Assembly (NCBI RefSeq): GCF_003725545.1
Contig: NZ_RJLN01000021.1
Coordinates: forward strand, 1 to 64,000
Source of the DNA: Micromonospora solifontis
GTDB taxonomy: Bacteria; Actinomycetota; Actinomycetes; Mycobacteriales; Micromonosporaceae
Reading direction: 5' to 3'
Length of the DNA stretch: 64,000 bases
How positions within the stretch are numbered: the first letter of the stretch is position 1; the number at the start of each line of letters is the position of its first letter. The position numbers and the translations under genes are program-made. This document shows positions 43,566 through 52,962 of the stretch, one piece after another. The notes below the pieces were generated by a model. The model saw nothing but the letters and a program-made list of their open reading frames with translations, searched no databases and was not told the DNA's origin.

Positions 43566-45002
43566 TCAGCCCTCGATGTTGTGCATGACGTGCTTGATCC
43601 GGGTGTAGTCCTCCAGGCTGTAGACCGAGAGGTCCTTACCGTGCCCGGAGTGCTTGAAGCCGCCGTGCGGCATCTCGGAGACGAACGGGATGTGGGTGTT
43701 CACCCAGACGCAGCCGAAGTCGAGCCGGCGGGTCATCCGCATCGCCCGGCCGTGGTCCTTCGTCCAGACCGAGGCGGAGAGACCGTAGTCGACGCCGTTG
43801 GCCCAGCGCACCGCCTCGTCCTCGGCCGAGAAGCGCTGCACGGTGATCACCGGGCCGAACACCTCGTCCTGGATGATCTCGTCCTGCTGCCGGACGCCGG
43901 AGACCACGGTCGGGGCGTAGAAGTAGCCGCGCTCGCCGAGCTGCGAGCCCCCGGTCTCGATGTTCGCGTGGTCCGGCAGCCGGTCCACGAACCCGCGCAC
44001 CCGGGAGAGCTGGTTGGCGTTGTTCAGCGGGCCGTAGAGCACGTCCTCGTCGTCCGGCGCGCCGGTCCTGGTGTTCCGGGCCTGCTCGGCGAGGGCGGCC
44101 ACGAAGTCGTCGTAGATGCCGGGGCCGGCGAGCACCCGGGTGGCGGCGGTGCAGTCCTGACCGGCGTTGAAGTAGCCGCCCACCGCGATCGCCTCGGCCG
44201 CCGCCGCGATGTCCGCGTCGTCGAAGATCACCACCGGGGCCTTGCCGCCCAGCTCCAGGTGGGTCCGCTTCAGGTCCGGCGCGGCCGCGGCGGCGACCTC
44301 CATGCCGGCCCGGGTCGAGCCGGTGATCGACACGAACTGCGGGGTCGGGTGGGACACCAGGGCCCGGCCGGTGTCCCGGTCGCCGCAGACCACGTTGAAC
44401 ACGCCCGGCGGGAGGAACTCGGCCGCGATCTCGGCCAGCAGCAGCGTCGACACCGGCGTGGTGTCCGACGGCTTGAGCACCACGGTGTTGCCGGCCGCCA
44501 GCGCCGGGGCGATCTTCCAGACCGCCATCATCAGCGGGTAGTTCCACGGGGTGACCTGCGCGCAGACGCCGATCGGCTCGCGCCGCACGTACGAGGTGTG
44601 CCCGGCCAGGTATTCGCCGGCCGAGCGCCCCTCCAGCAGGCGGGCCGCGCCGGCGAAGAAGCGGAACTGGTCCACCGACGGCGGCAGCTCCTCGTCGGCG
44701 GTGAGCTGGCGCGGCTTGCCGGTGTTGCGTACCTCGGCGTCGACCAGCTCGGCCGCCCGGGCCTCCACCGCGTCGGCGAGCTTGAGCAGGGCCTTCTGCC
44801 GCTCCCCGGGGGTAGCGTCCCGCCAACCCTCGAACGCGGCGGCCGCGGCCTGCATCGCCGCGTCCACGTCCGCCGCCCCGGAGACCGGCGCCTGGGCGAA
44901 CACCTCGCCGGTACAGGGGTCAATCAGGTCGGCGTAGCCGCCGTCCACCGGGTCGACGTACGCGCCGTTGACGAAGTTGCGCAGCTGCTGCTGATCGCTC
45001 AT
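43566..45002 (-). CDS. 4-aminobutyraldehyde dehydrogenase (PatD/PuuC type)
   Basis: This 478-residue NAD-dependent enzyme oxidises 4-aminobutyraldehyde from putrescine to GABA. LELGGKAPVVIFDDAD holds the catalytic Glu, and FNAGQDCTAATRVL the nucleophilic Cys. The N-terminus FVNGAYVDPVDGGYADLIDP and the block AGEYLAGHTSYVRREPIGV are characteristic of actinobacterial gamma-aminobutyraldehyde dehydrogenases. It heads the operon with gabT and is divergent from another aldehyde dehydrogenase across 141 bases. Confidence 0.93.
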   Translation of the reverse strand: MSDQQQLRNFVNGAYVDPVDGGYADLIDPCTGEVFAQAPVSGAADVDAAMQAAAAAFEGWRDATPGERQKALLKLADAVEARAAELVDAEVRNTGKPRQLTADEELPPSVDQFRFFAGAARLLEGRSAGEYLAGHTSYVRREPIGVCAQVTPWNYPLMMAVWKIAPALAAGNTVVLKPSDTTPVSTLLLAEIAAEFLPPGVFNVVCGDRDTGRALVSHPTPQFVSITGSTRAGMEVAAAAAPDLKRTHLELGGKAPVVIFDDADIAAAAEAIAVGGYFNAGQDCTAATRVLAGPGIYDDFVAALAEQARNTRTGAPDDEDVLYGPLNNANQLSRVRGFVDRLPDHANIETGGSQLGERGYFYAPTVVSGVRQQDEIIQDEVFGPVITVQRFSAEDEAVRWANGVDYGLSASVWTKDHGRAMRMTRRLDFGCVWVNTHIPFVSEMPHGGFKHSGHGKDLSVYSLEDYTRIKHVMHNIEG

Positions 45003-45042
45003 CAGAAGTCTCCGAGGGATGGCCGGGGGAAGGGTCAGCGGA

Positions 45043-45053
45043 GGTTATCGCAA
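45043..45053 (-). promoter_or_regulatory. Extended -10-like box of the aminobutyraldehyde dehydrogenase operon
   Basis: On the minus strand TTGCGATAACC provides TGCGATAAC about 40 bases before the start codon. The same 10 bases occur before the aminotransferase operon (21956). On the plus strand TACGCT (45131-45136) lies 7 bases before GTG 45144, suggesting leaderless transcription of the divergent gene. Confidence 0.4.
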
Positions 45054-45143
45054 TCTGACTGCCATCTTGGCTACTGAATCCGAGGCAGACAAGGGTTTGG
45101 GCAACTGTTTCCGCGCGGGCCGGGGTGGTCTACGCTGCCGGAC

Positions 45144-46583
45144 GTGGAGCCGAGAGCCTTCTATGTCGCCGGCCGCCCCACCCACGGTGCGGGCGAACTG
45201 ACCGTCACCCACCCGTACGACGGGCGCACGGTGGGGCGTACCACGCTCGCCACGCCCGACCAGGTCGAGGCCGCCGTCACGGCAGCCGCCGGGGTGGCCG
45301 CGGCGGCCGCGGCCCTGCCCGCGCACGTCCGCGCGGCCGCCCTCGACCACGTCTCCCGCCGGCTCGCCGAACGGGCCGACGAGGTCGCGGCGCTGATCAC
45401 CGCCGAGAACGGCAAGCCAATCAAGTGGGCGAAGGCCGAGGTCGGACGGGCTGTGTCCACCTTCCGCTGGGCGGCGGAGGAGGCCCGGCGCTTCTCCGGC
45501 GAACTGCAACGCCTCGACACCGACCCGGCGGCCACCGGGCGGGTCGCGCTGGTCCGGCGGGTGCCGCGCGGCCCCGTGCTGGGGATCGCCCCGTTCAACT
45601 TCCCGCTGAACCTGGTCGCGCACAAGGTCGCCCCGGCCATCGCCGTCGGGGCGCCCATCATCGTCAAACCCGCCCCGGCCACCCCGCTGTCCGCGCTGCT
45701 GCTCGGCGAGATCCTCGCCGAGACCGCGCTGCCCGAGGGGATGTTCTCGGTGCTGCCGCTGCCCAACGAACGCGCCGCCGAACTGGTCGCCGACCCGCGG
45801 CTGCCGGTGGTGTCGTTCACCGGCTCCGGACCGGTCGGCGCGGCCATCCGCCGGGCCGCCCCCGACAAGCACGTGACCCTCGAACTCGGCGGCAACGCGG
45901 CGGCGGTGATCTGCGCCGACTGGACCTCCGACGAGGACCTGACCTTCGCCGCGCACCGGATCGCCACGTTCTCCAACTACCAGGCCGGGCAGTCGTGCAT
46001 CGCCGTGCAGCGGGTCTACGTGCACGAATGGCTCTACGACGGCTTCCTGCCCCGGCTGGTCGCCGCCGTGCAGGAACTGCGGACCGGGAACCCCACCTCG
46101 GAGCTGACCGACGTCGGGCCGCTGGTCTCCGTCGAGGCGGCGGAACGCGTCGAAGCGTGGGTGGACGAGGCGGTCGCCGCGGGCGGCGCCATCGAGGTCG
46201 GCGGACGCCGGGAGGGCGCCAGCTACCCGCCGACCGTGCTCTCCGGCGTGCCGGCGGACGCCAAGGTCTGCCGGGAGGAGGTCTTCGGGCCGGTGCTGGT
46301 GGTCGCCCCGGTCGCCGACGACGAGGCCGCGTTCGCCGCCGTCAACGACTCCGCGTACGGACTGCAGGCCGGCGTGTTCACCCATCGGCTGGACGTGGCG
46401 TTCGCCGCCGCGCGGACGCTGGAGGTCGGCGGGGTGATCATCGGCGACGTGCCGTCCTACCGGGCCGACCAGATGCCGTACGGCGGGGTGAAGGGCTCCG
46501 GCGTCGGCCGGGAGGGGCTGCGCAGCGCGATGGACGACTACACGGAGCCGCGGGTCATGGTGCTCACCGGGCTGGCGCTGTAG
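45144..46583 (+). CDS. Aldehyde dehydrogenase, possible succinate-semialdehyde dehydrogenase
   Basis: This 479-residue NAD(P)-dependent enzyme has VTLELGGNAAAVICADW for the Glu region and NYQAGQSCIAVQRVYVH around the catalytic Cys. The N-terminal block VTHPYDGRTVGRT and the segment FNFPLNLVAHKVAPAI place it near the lactaldehyde/glyceraldehyde and semialdehyde dehydrogenases. Being divergent to the GABA operon, it is the best local candidate for succinate semialdehyde to succinate, but the family assignment does not prove that substrate. The GTG start is probably leaderless. Confidence 0.87.
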   Translation: MEPRAFYVAGRPTHGAGELTVTHPYDGRTVGRTTLATPDQVEAAVTAAAGVAAAAAALPAHVRAAALDHVSRRLAERADEVAALITAENGKPIKWAKAEVGRAVSTFRWAAEEARRFSGELQRLDTDPAATGRVALVRRVPRGPVLGIAPFNFPLNLVAHKVAPAIAVGAPIIVKPAPATPLSALLLGEILAETALPEGMFSVLPLPNERAAELVADPRLPVVSFTGSGPVGAAIRRAAPDKHVTLELGGNAAAVICADWTSDEDLTFAAHRIATFSNYQAGQSCIAVQRVYVHEWLYDGFLPRLVAAVQELRTGNPTSELTDVGPLVSVEAAERVEAWVDEAVAAGGAIEVGGRREGASYPPTVLSGVPADAKVCREEVFGPVLVVAPVADDEAAFAAVNDSAYGLQAGVFTHRLDVAFAAARTLEVGGVIIGDVPSYRADQMPYGGVKGSGVGREGLRSAMDDYTEPRVMVLTGLAL

Positions 46584-46604
46584 CGTCTCGCCGCCCGGCG
46601 GTGC

Positions 46605-47837
46605 TCACCAGGTGCCGTCGTCGCGTACCCGGGCGGGAGCGCGACCGAGCAGCAGGGTGGTGAGGGCGGCGTCGATGTCCGGGCCGAGGAACCACTCGCC
46701 GGCCTGGTCCAGCGCGAAGATCCGCCCCTGCTCGTCGACCGCGATGATGCTGTCGCCGCGCTCGGTGCCCAGCGGGAACAGCCGTACGCCGAGCACCGCC
46801 CCGAAGTCAGCGAGAGTGTCTGCGGTGTGGGCGCTGCGCAGCGGGTTGATGGTGAACCTACTGATCCAGACTTCGCTGCCCGGGCCCCGCCGTCGGCTGA
46901 GGATAGTCGGGAACGCCGTGAGGGTTCGCTCCGCCGCCGGAAAGGCCTCGTGACGATGATGTCTGCCCGCTACCTCAAGCGTCTCGCCGATGGCCCCCAT
47001 GGAGAGCGCCTCGTTGAAGATGCCGTCCTCCCAGCCGGCATCCATCAGCGACTCGCCGACCTCGTCAGGAAAGCGGCCGGGATGAATGGCGGGCGAGGGC
47101 GCGGCACGCCACTCCTCCGTGTATGCGAGGTCCGACCACGGCAAGGCGTTGACGTGCACCAGGAAATTGATGCACGAGTCGCACGGAAGCTCGGCCGGCC
47201 CACCTCCGGGGTCGCCTGACTCTCGCACCCGAAAGAACTCGAGCCGGCTGCGGCCGAGGATCGCCCTGGCCTCCTCCAGAGTCAGCGAGGGAAGTCCATC
47301 GCCGGCGCGACGGTGATCGTGTTCGTGCAGCAGGTCGGAGACGACGATCATCTCGGCGTGCCGTTCGCCGCCGCGGACGAGATGGCCGGGCGGCAGTCCG
47401 TCCAGATAGGACCGCACGAGCGGATGGTGGTGCAGCTCGACGTCTCCCTTCGCCCCGTGGGCGACGTGCGTCCGGCCGTCGAGAGTGAGATGCGTCGCGG
47501 CGCCGGGCGTCGGGAGTCGGGTGATCTCGCGGAGCAGTTGGCCGGCCGGATCGACGGTGCGCGGCGGGCGGGGCGCGGCCGGTCGGCGCTGGCGGAACAA
47601 CCGCTCCACCGCGGGGAACGGCAGGCGTGGCCAGGTGGACACCTCGCCCGTCTCCTTGTCCACGACGGTGGTGGGCAGGTCGCCGGGGAGGGCGCGGGCG
47701 TCCCGCGACACCGTCGAGGTGATCAGGTAGCCGAGGTCGAACTCTTCGACCATCGGCGAGCAGGGGAATCCCAAACGGTCGGAATCCCGCTGCGCCCAGA
47801 CGGCGGCGAGTTGCTCGGCCTGCTGTCGCTCGATCAC
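46605..47837 (-). CDS. Fusion protein: immunity-like N-terminus, YwqJ-like deaminase, SUKH-3 domain
   Basis: This 410-residue protein has three parts. Residues 1-75 resemble YrhB/Imm35-type immunity modules (EEFDLGYLIT, VVDKETGEVSTWP). Residues about 110-235 hold a YwqJ-like deaminase with HAE (160-162) and PCDSC (218-222), the zinc ligands and proton-shuttle glutamate of the deaminase fold. Residues about 250-400 form a SUKH-3 immunity domain (FPDEVGESLMDAGWEDG to DIDAALTTLLLG). It is divergent from the toxin operon. It may be a self-protected effector or an immunity-rich orphan. The start is GTG with a weak site. Confidence 0.8.
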   Translation of the reverse strand: MIERQQAEQLAAVWAQRDSDRLGFPCSPMVEEFDLGYLITSTVSRDARALPGDLPTTVVDKETGEVSTWPRLPFPAVERLFRQRRPAAPRPPRTVDPAGQLLREITRLPTPGAATHLTLDGRTHVAHGAKGDVELHHHPLVRSYLDGLPPGHLVRGGERHAEMIVVSDLLHEHDHRRAGDGLPSLTLEEARAILGRSRLEFFRVRESGDPGGGPAELPCDSCINFLVHVNALPWSDLAYTEEWRAAPSPAIHPGRFPDEVGESLMDAGWEDGIFNEALSMGAIGETLEVAGRHHRHEAFPAAERTLTAFPTILSRRRGPGSEVWISRFTINPLRSAHTADTLADFGAVLGVRLFPLGTERGDSIIAVDEQGRIFALDQAGEWFLGPDIDAALTTLLLGRAPARVRDDGTW

Positions 47838-47917
47838 AGCCCGAAACTACCGGACCCCACGGATTCCGTGGCGCCCGGTATGGTCTGCCCTACCGAGGGT
47901 GACGGGGAGGGGTGGCG

Positions 47918-48331
47918 GTGGCCGAAACTGCCGACCGGGAGGCCAACCGCGCGCTTCGTGCGCGGTTCGACGAGGTGTACGGCCAGTACCAGCGACTTCG
48001 CTCCGGACTGGACGAACTCCAGACCAAGCTCGCCCAACTGCGGGTGACCGAGCGCTCCGACGACGGCCAGGTGACCGCCGTGGTCGGCGCCCGAGGCGAG
48101 CTGATCAGCGTGGACGTCTCTCCGGCGGTTTTCCACGACCGGGACGCCAAGGCGCTGAGCCGCAAGATCACCACAACCGTACTGCGGGCTTCCGCCGCAG
48201 GACTGGCGGCCACCCGGGAGCTGGTCGCCGGCTATCTGCCGCCCGGCTCGCCGTCGGTGGAGTTCCTGCGTACGAATGACTTCGGTGCCCTGCTCGGCCG
48301 GGCGGACGCCGTGCTGTCGCCTGGAGAGTGA
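47918..48331 (+). CDS. YbaB/EbfC-family-like protein of the toxin operon
   Basis: This 137-residue protein has an N-terminal coiled coil (about residues 8-45, [20 protein letters not shown]) and the YbaB-type strand region [21 protein letters not shown], followed by a helical tail. Such proteins commonly open ESX/type VII-linked polymorphic toxin loci, next to a WXG100 partner. GTG 47918 is preferred over GTG 47912 because GGGGAGG (47904-47910) is 7 bases from the former and 1 from the latter. It overlaps or abuts the next gene. Confidence 0.82.
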   Translation: MAETADREANRALRARFDEVYGQYQRLRSGLDELQTKLAQLRVTERSDDGQVTAVVGARGELISVDVSPAVFHDRDAKALSRKITTTVLRASAAGLAATRELVAGYLPPGSPSVEFLRTNDFGALLGRADAVLSPGE

Positions 48332-48336
48332 CCGCA

Positions 48337-48693
48337 ATGGCCGACGGGGAGATCTGGCTGGACCCTGACCGGGCCCGCCGGGGCGGGGCCGACCTGAGCC
48401 TGGCGGGGGATGCGGTCACGGCCGCCCGGCGGGAGGCCGGCGGGGCGATCGCCGAGGCGAGTGCCCGGCGACCCTGGGGCCGCGACGACATCGGCGCCGC
48501 CTTCGAGAAGCAGTACCGCGGCTACGAGGAGACGCTGCTGAAGGCCTGGGAGGTCCTGGGCCGGTCCCTGCACGGGCTGGGCGCCGACGTGGTCCGCTCG
48601 GTGACCGCCACCGTCGAGACCGACGCTGCCAATGCCCGGCAGCTCGGGGAGATCCCGCACCAGCATCACAACCCGCATCGGCACTGGCGCTGA
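48337..48693 (+). CDS. WXG100/ESX-like small secreted partner
   Basis: This 118-residue helical protein has the pattern of ESX substrates: about 100 residues, two amphipathic helices around a small turn, with a WG near residue 47 ([10 protein letters not shown]) and [21 protein letters not shown] in the second helix. The tail ends in a His-rich stretch ([10 protein letters not shown]). GGAGAG (48323-48328) favours ATG 48337; GTG 48328 overlaps the previous stop. It probably pairs with the N-terminus of the large toxin for type VII export; no secretion ATPase is in the window. Confidence 0.78.
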   Translation: MADGEIWLDPDRARRGGADLSLAGDAVTAARREAGGAIAEASARRPWGRDDIGAAFEKQYRGYEETLLKAWEVLGRSLHGLGADVVRSVTATVETDAANARQLGEIPHQHHNPHRHWR

Positions 48694-48711
48694 CCTTCGG
48701 AGGATCCGCCC

Positions 48712-51700
48712 GTGACTCTGCTGCCCAGCCCGATCCCGCATCCGCTCGACTACTGCCCCTGGGACGTCCCGGGCTGGATCTACGAGGCACTCGACTGGGT
48801 CATCGGAGTGGAGTGGCCGGAGGGTGACGAGCGGGCCGTCTGGGACCTCGCCGACCAGTGGTACGGCGTCGCCGACGTGCTCGGCATCCCGAGGAATGAC
48901 GCGATCACGGCGGCCGGCGAGGTGCGGAGCGGCTACGGCGGCGTCGGGCTGGTCGCGAAGACCTTCGACATCGCCTGGCACAAGGTCGCCGAGGGCGACG
49001 ACGCGCCGCTGCACGCCGTGCTCGCCTTCACCGGCGAACTGGGCAAGGTCGTCGAGTCCTGCGGGTGCGACATCGAGGGCGCCAAGCTGGAGGCCTGGAT
49101 CGAACTGGGCATCCTGGTCATCGAGCTGCTCTCGCTGGCGGTGCTGACCGTGGCCACCGCCGGCGTCGCGTCGCCGGCCGTCGGCGCGGCCACCGCGGCC
49201 AGCCGGGTGGCGGTGCAGCAGATCTTCAAGCGCCTCGTGGCGCAGTTGGCCCGCAAGGCAGTCAAGGAGGGTCTGAAGGAAGCCGGCGAGCGGGCCGCGA
49301 AGGAGGCCGTCAAGAGCGGCGCACGCGGGTTGGCCAGACGCGCCCTCGCCGGTGGCCTCATCGAGGCCGGGCAGGAGGCCGGCACCAACCTGGCGACGCA
49401 GGCGTACCAGAACTCCACCGGCCGCCGCGACGGGCTCGACCTGACCGATGCGGGGATGTCCGCGCTCGGCGGCTTCGCCGGCGGCGCGGCGGCGCCCCTC
49501 GCCGGGCTGGGCGGACACGCACACGGGCGGTTCACGCAGCTCGGCGAGCACCTCGGCCGGGAGATGGCCGGCGAGACCCTGGCAGACACCGCCGCAGGCT
49601 TGGCCACCGGGCAGGGAGTGTCGCTCGAGGACCTGGCCCGGGCGGCGGCCTCCGGGGTCAGCGGGTCGGCCACCGGCCAGGCCGACGCGGCGATGCACCA
49701 CCGGCTCGACGGGAAGCTGGCCGGCCTCACCCAGCCGATCGACCTCGCCCTGCCATCGGGGCAGGTCACCGATGCAACCGGTGTGATTCCCACGGAGCCG
49801 ACCTCCCACTTGGCCGGGCCGGTCGTTCCGGCGCACGACGTTGGCCCTGCCACGGTCGACCATCTGCGGCAGGAGAGCGGGGTCGGCGAACTTGGGCGCT
49901 CGCCGGTCGACGTTGAAGGCACTGTCCCCGTCGCCTCGACCTCTGGGCATCCCGCCGGAGACCCCGACCTTTACCGGCCCCGCATCGAAGCGTTGGCCAG
50001 CCCCACGCTCTCCTCGGTCACCGTCGAGTCGTCGCTTGCCGTCACCCATTCTGTCGCCGTCGACCCCAGACCCGATCCGCTCCACAGCCCCGCAGCGGCG
50101 GACCTCGGGATGTCCAGCCAGCCGGCACCTCCCCGGCCGGGCATGACAGCACCGGTAGCCACGCCCGTTGCGCCTGAGTCCCACCCGCCGATGCTGGGAC
50201 CCGTCCACACCGCCCCCACCAACGCGACGACGCCACAGGCAGAGCCGTCGACGGTGCCGTCGTCGCACCCACATGTCCGACCAGCCGTGGACCCGGCCAC
50301 CCCGCCGTCGACCCCCGGCCAGGGTGACCGGCCCGCGCCGAGTCCTCGGTTCCCGCTGCTGGAGTCGCTGGCCCCGGCACCACGTCCGCCGGCCCAGGAC
50401 GCGTCGCCGGCAGTGCCGATGCCCGTAGAACCATTGCCGCCCCGTCGAAGCACTCCTGAGGAGCGGGCGGCCCGGCTCGCGGCCGATCGGGAGGCTTTCG
50501 ACCGGCGGCGGTACCAACGCTACGTCCGGGAGCAGCGCGAGTGGTACGAAGACAAACGACGCCGCACCACCGCAAAGGAGCTACGTGATGCCGCAGAACA
50601 GCAACACGAGGCTGCGCGGTGGCTTCTCAAACGGGCCCAGGAGCTGAGGGAAGCGGGGCAGATCCAGCTCGCCGAGGAGCACCATCGGGAGGGCCGGCTT
50701 AGAGATCAGCTCCACTATCAGTGGGTCGATCAAGCGGAAGCTGTGCTGGACGGCAGCCTTCTCCCTGAACGAGTGACCGTCGAAGACGACGGTGACTTCT
50801 ACCGAATCAACAGCGAGGTCGCCGATCTCGCCAGCGGCGCGGTGGAGACCTCGGACCGCTCGGCACTGACCGGTGACGGCCACCCGCCGCCGATCGACCG
50901 CACCCGTCGCTACGGCGTACGTGGTGGCCTGCGCCCTCCGCTCGCGCTGCATCAGACCGACCTGGAGCGGCAGATGCCGCGTAACCCGGACGGCAGCGTC
51001 GTGCGTACCGCTGATCCCCGGTACGGCGGCTGGTTCCAGCTCGCGAACGACGGTGGTCCGCAGGCGGACGCGACCCGGAGCATCAACTGCCTCGACTGCA
51101 CCCTGTCGTTCTACGAGACCTGGGTGCACGGCCGGCCCCGGGTCTCCGCGCCGCGTACCTTCGACGGCTATCTCCAGGGCAACGTCCGCTCGCCGGTCGA
51201 CGGCGAGGTGGACGGGCCGAAGCGGGTCGAGGAGGTCACCGGCGGCTGGTTCCAGGACCTGTGCGCGGGACCCGCCCCGACGAGTGATCTCGAAGCGCGG
51301 CAGCGGGTCGAGCGCGGCTACCGCGACCTGCACTGGCAACTGCTCGGCGGCGGGCACGGCAGCTATGCCTTCCTCATCACCAGCTACGAAGGCGGCGGCT
51401 CGCACGCCTGGGTGGCGCTGAACCAGAACGGCACCGTGCTCTACCTGGATCCGCAGAACGGCTCTGTCTGGGATCGTCCGCTCTACACGCACAGCGGGGT
51501 GTCGCACCCCCACAACACGGTGGCGATCGACGCGTTGGTGCTCGGTCCGGACGGCCAGCCGATGCCGTTCGCCGGTCGACCACCCGGCACCTACAACGTG
51601 CTGCCCGAACTGCGGGAGCCACCCGAGCCGCCGCGGCCGCCCGATCCGCCAACATTCGACGACGAGGACGGTTCGCCGGACTTCAACCATGCGTACCTGC

Positions 51701-52962
51701 TCGGTGAGGACACCACGTTCCACCGGGTCACCGAACCGCCGGTGCCCGGAAGCGCGCCGCCGCCGGATCCAGCCGAAGCCGAGCGCAAAGCGCACCTTGC
51801 CGCACACGCCGACCGAATAGCGGCCGGACTCTACGTCCGGGATGCGCTGGCCGCCAGCGGGAGCATCGGGGAGGCCTTCGCCGCCGGGGTGACGCCGGTC
51901 GAGTTGGCGCAGCACATCAACCCACCGACGCTGCGGCGGCTGGTGCCGGGGCTGGACCAATCGGCGGCCGACGACGTGGCGCGGCTGCTCGGCGACCCCC
52001 GCGTCCAACAGATGCTCGACCAGACCTGGGAGGCGTCCCCGCGCGACGAACCGCTGCTGGCGGAGGCGTTGGTGCACCAGCTCAGCCAACGTCCGGACCT
52101 GGCGCGGATGATCCTCGCGACCCCGGAGCTGGCGAACTCGTTGACGGCCCGACCGATGACGTTGCATCACCTGGCGAGCCATCAGAAAGCGATCGATGTC
52201 CTCGGTGAGGTCCTGGACGAGATCGCCGAGCGGGGTATCGCCGCAGCCGCGACCGCACCGGTGCCTCCCATATTGCCAACCCCACTCAACGCCGCGCAGT
52301 TGGAGATCAGCTCCGGCCTAACCGTCGATCGTCCGGCTGCGATTCAACCGGGCTTCGATCTCGATCGACGCCGGGACGTTACGTATCAGCGCCAGTACCT
52401 CGACCAACTTTATGAAGCTGCGGTCCTTGCCCAGGCTGAGGTCGATGTTCTGGGACGCAGCCTGGCGGAGAAATCGCACGGTGCTGAGTACTCGCCACGG
52501 CCAGGTCCCAAGGACAGGAGACGAGCCGAAGACAAGGTGGTGAAGTATGGGGGCGACGCCTCTCGTCTTCTAGACCTAGCGGCCGGCCGCGTTTCCTATC
52601 GCCGGCTCGGCGAGCTTTACGCGGGTTTGTCGGCTTTGCAAGGTGACTTGCGGGTCACAGTTGTTCAGTTCGAGGATCGCTTCATCGATCCTCAGGACAG
52701 TGGTTATCGGGACATACAGATGATGGTGAGGACCTCGTCCGGACACGTCGCCGAATTTCGGCTGCAGCTCGCTGCCCTTGACGAGGTGGCGACCTGGGAG
52801 CACTCGCTGTTCGAGGTGAAGCGAGACCTGGAAGCGATTGCGCGAGAACAGAACCGTAGCCTGTCGGAGATGGAGTCGGCGATCCGCCAAGGCATCAGCC
52901 ATCGTCAGCGGGAGTACTTCTGGGCCGCCCTTCAATCGACGCTGGATGGGAGATCTGAGTGA
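48712..52962 (+). CDS. Polymorphic toxin with papain-like deamidase domain and C-terminal RelA/SpoT-like domain
   Basis: This is a 1416-residue modular protein. Residues 1-110 resemble the CpnT-like N-terminal export domain (VEWPEGDERAVWDLADQWYG). A hydrophobic, Ala-rich helical region at 130-340 and a Pro-rich linker to about 610 follow, then a charged coiled coil to about 680. Residues 725-960 match Tox-PL/glutamine-deamidase toxins: NCLDC (Cys793, Cys796), SHAWVAL (His898) and DPQNG (Asp913). After a linker, residues about 1215-1416 read as a RelA/SpoT fold: KVVKYGGDASRLLDL (1275-1289), DPQDSGYRDIQ with Tyr1332, and HVAEFRLQ with Glu1348. The last 1 kb is much poorer in GC. GTG 48712 has GGAGG at 48699-48703. 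Confidence 0.88.
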   Translation: MTLLPSPIPHPLDYCPWDVPGWIYEALDWVIGVEWPEGDERAVWDLADQWYGVADVLGIPRNDAITAAGEVRSGYGGVGLVAKTFDIAWHKVAEGDDAPLHAVLAFTGELGKVVESCGCDIEGAKLEAWIELGILVIELLSLAVLTVATAGVASPAVGAATAASRVAVQQIFKRLVAQLARKAVKEGLKEAGERAAKEAVKSGARGLARRALAGGLIEAGQEAGTNLATQAYQNSTGRRDGLDLTDAGMSALGGFAGGAAAPLAGLGGHAHGRFTQLGEHLGREMAGETLADTAAGLATGQGVSLEDLARAAASGVSGSATGQADAAMHHRLDGKLAGLTQPIDLALPSGQVTDATGVIPTEPTSHLAGPVVPAHDVGPATVDHLRQESGVGELGRSPVDVEGTVPVASTSGHPAGDPDLYRPRIEALASPTLSSVTVESSLAVTHSVAVDPRPDPLHSPAAADLGMSSQPAPPRPGMTAPVATPVAPESHPPMLGPVHTAPTNATTPQAEPSTVPSSHPHVRPAVDPATPPSTPGQGDRPAPSPRFPLLESLAPAPRPPAQDASPAVPMPVEPLPPRRSTPEERAARLAADREAFDRRRYQRYVREQREWYEDKRRRTTAKELRDAAEQQHEAARWLLKRAQELREAGQIQLAEEHHREGRLRDQLHYQWVDQAEAVLDGSLLPERVTVEDDGDFYRINSEVADLASGAVETSDRSALTGDGHPPPIDRTRRYGVRGGLRPPLALHQTDLERQMPRNPDGSVVRTADPRYGGWFQLANDGGPQADATRSINCLDCTLSFYETWVHGRPRVSAPRTFDGYLQGNVRSPVDGEVDGPKRVEEVTGGWFQDLCAGPAPTSDLEARQRVERGYRDLHWQLLGGGHGSYAFLITSYEGGGSHAWVALNQNGTVLYLDPQNGSVWDRPLYTHSGVSHPHNTVAIDALVLGPDGQPMPFAGRPPGTYNVLPELREPPEPPRPPDPPTFDDEDGSPDFNHAYLLGEDTTFHRVTEPPVPGSAPPPDPAEAERKAHLAAHADRIAAGLYVRDALAASGSIGEAFAAGVTPVELAQHINPPTLRRLVPGLDQSAADDVARLLGDPRVQQMLDQTWEASPRDEPLLAEALVHQLSQRPDLARMILATPELANSLTARPMTLHHLASHQKAIDVLGEVLDEIAERGIAAAATAPVPPILPTPLNAAQLEISSGLTVDRPAAIQPGFDLDRRRDVTYQRQYLDQLYEAAVLAQAEVDVLGRSLAEKSHGAEYSPRPGPKDRRRAEDKVVKYGGDASRLLDLAAGRVSYRRLGELYAGLSALQGDLRVTVVQFEDRFIDPQDSGYRDIQMMVRTSSGHVAEFRLQLAALDEVATWEHSLFEVKRDLEAIAREQNRSLSEMESAIRQGISHRQREYFWAALQSTLDGRSE

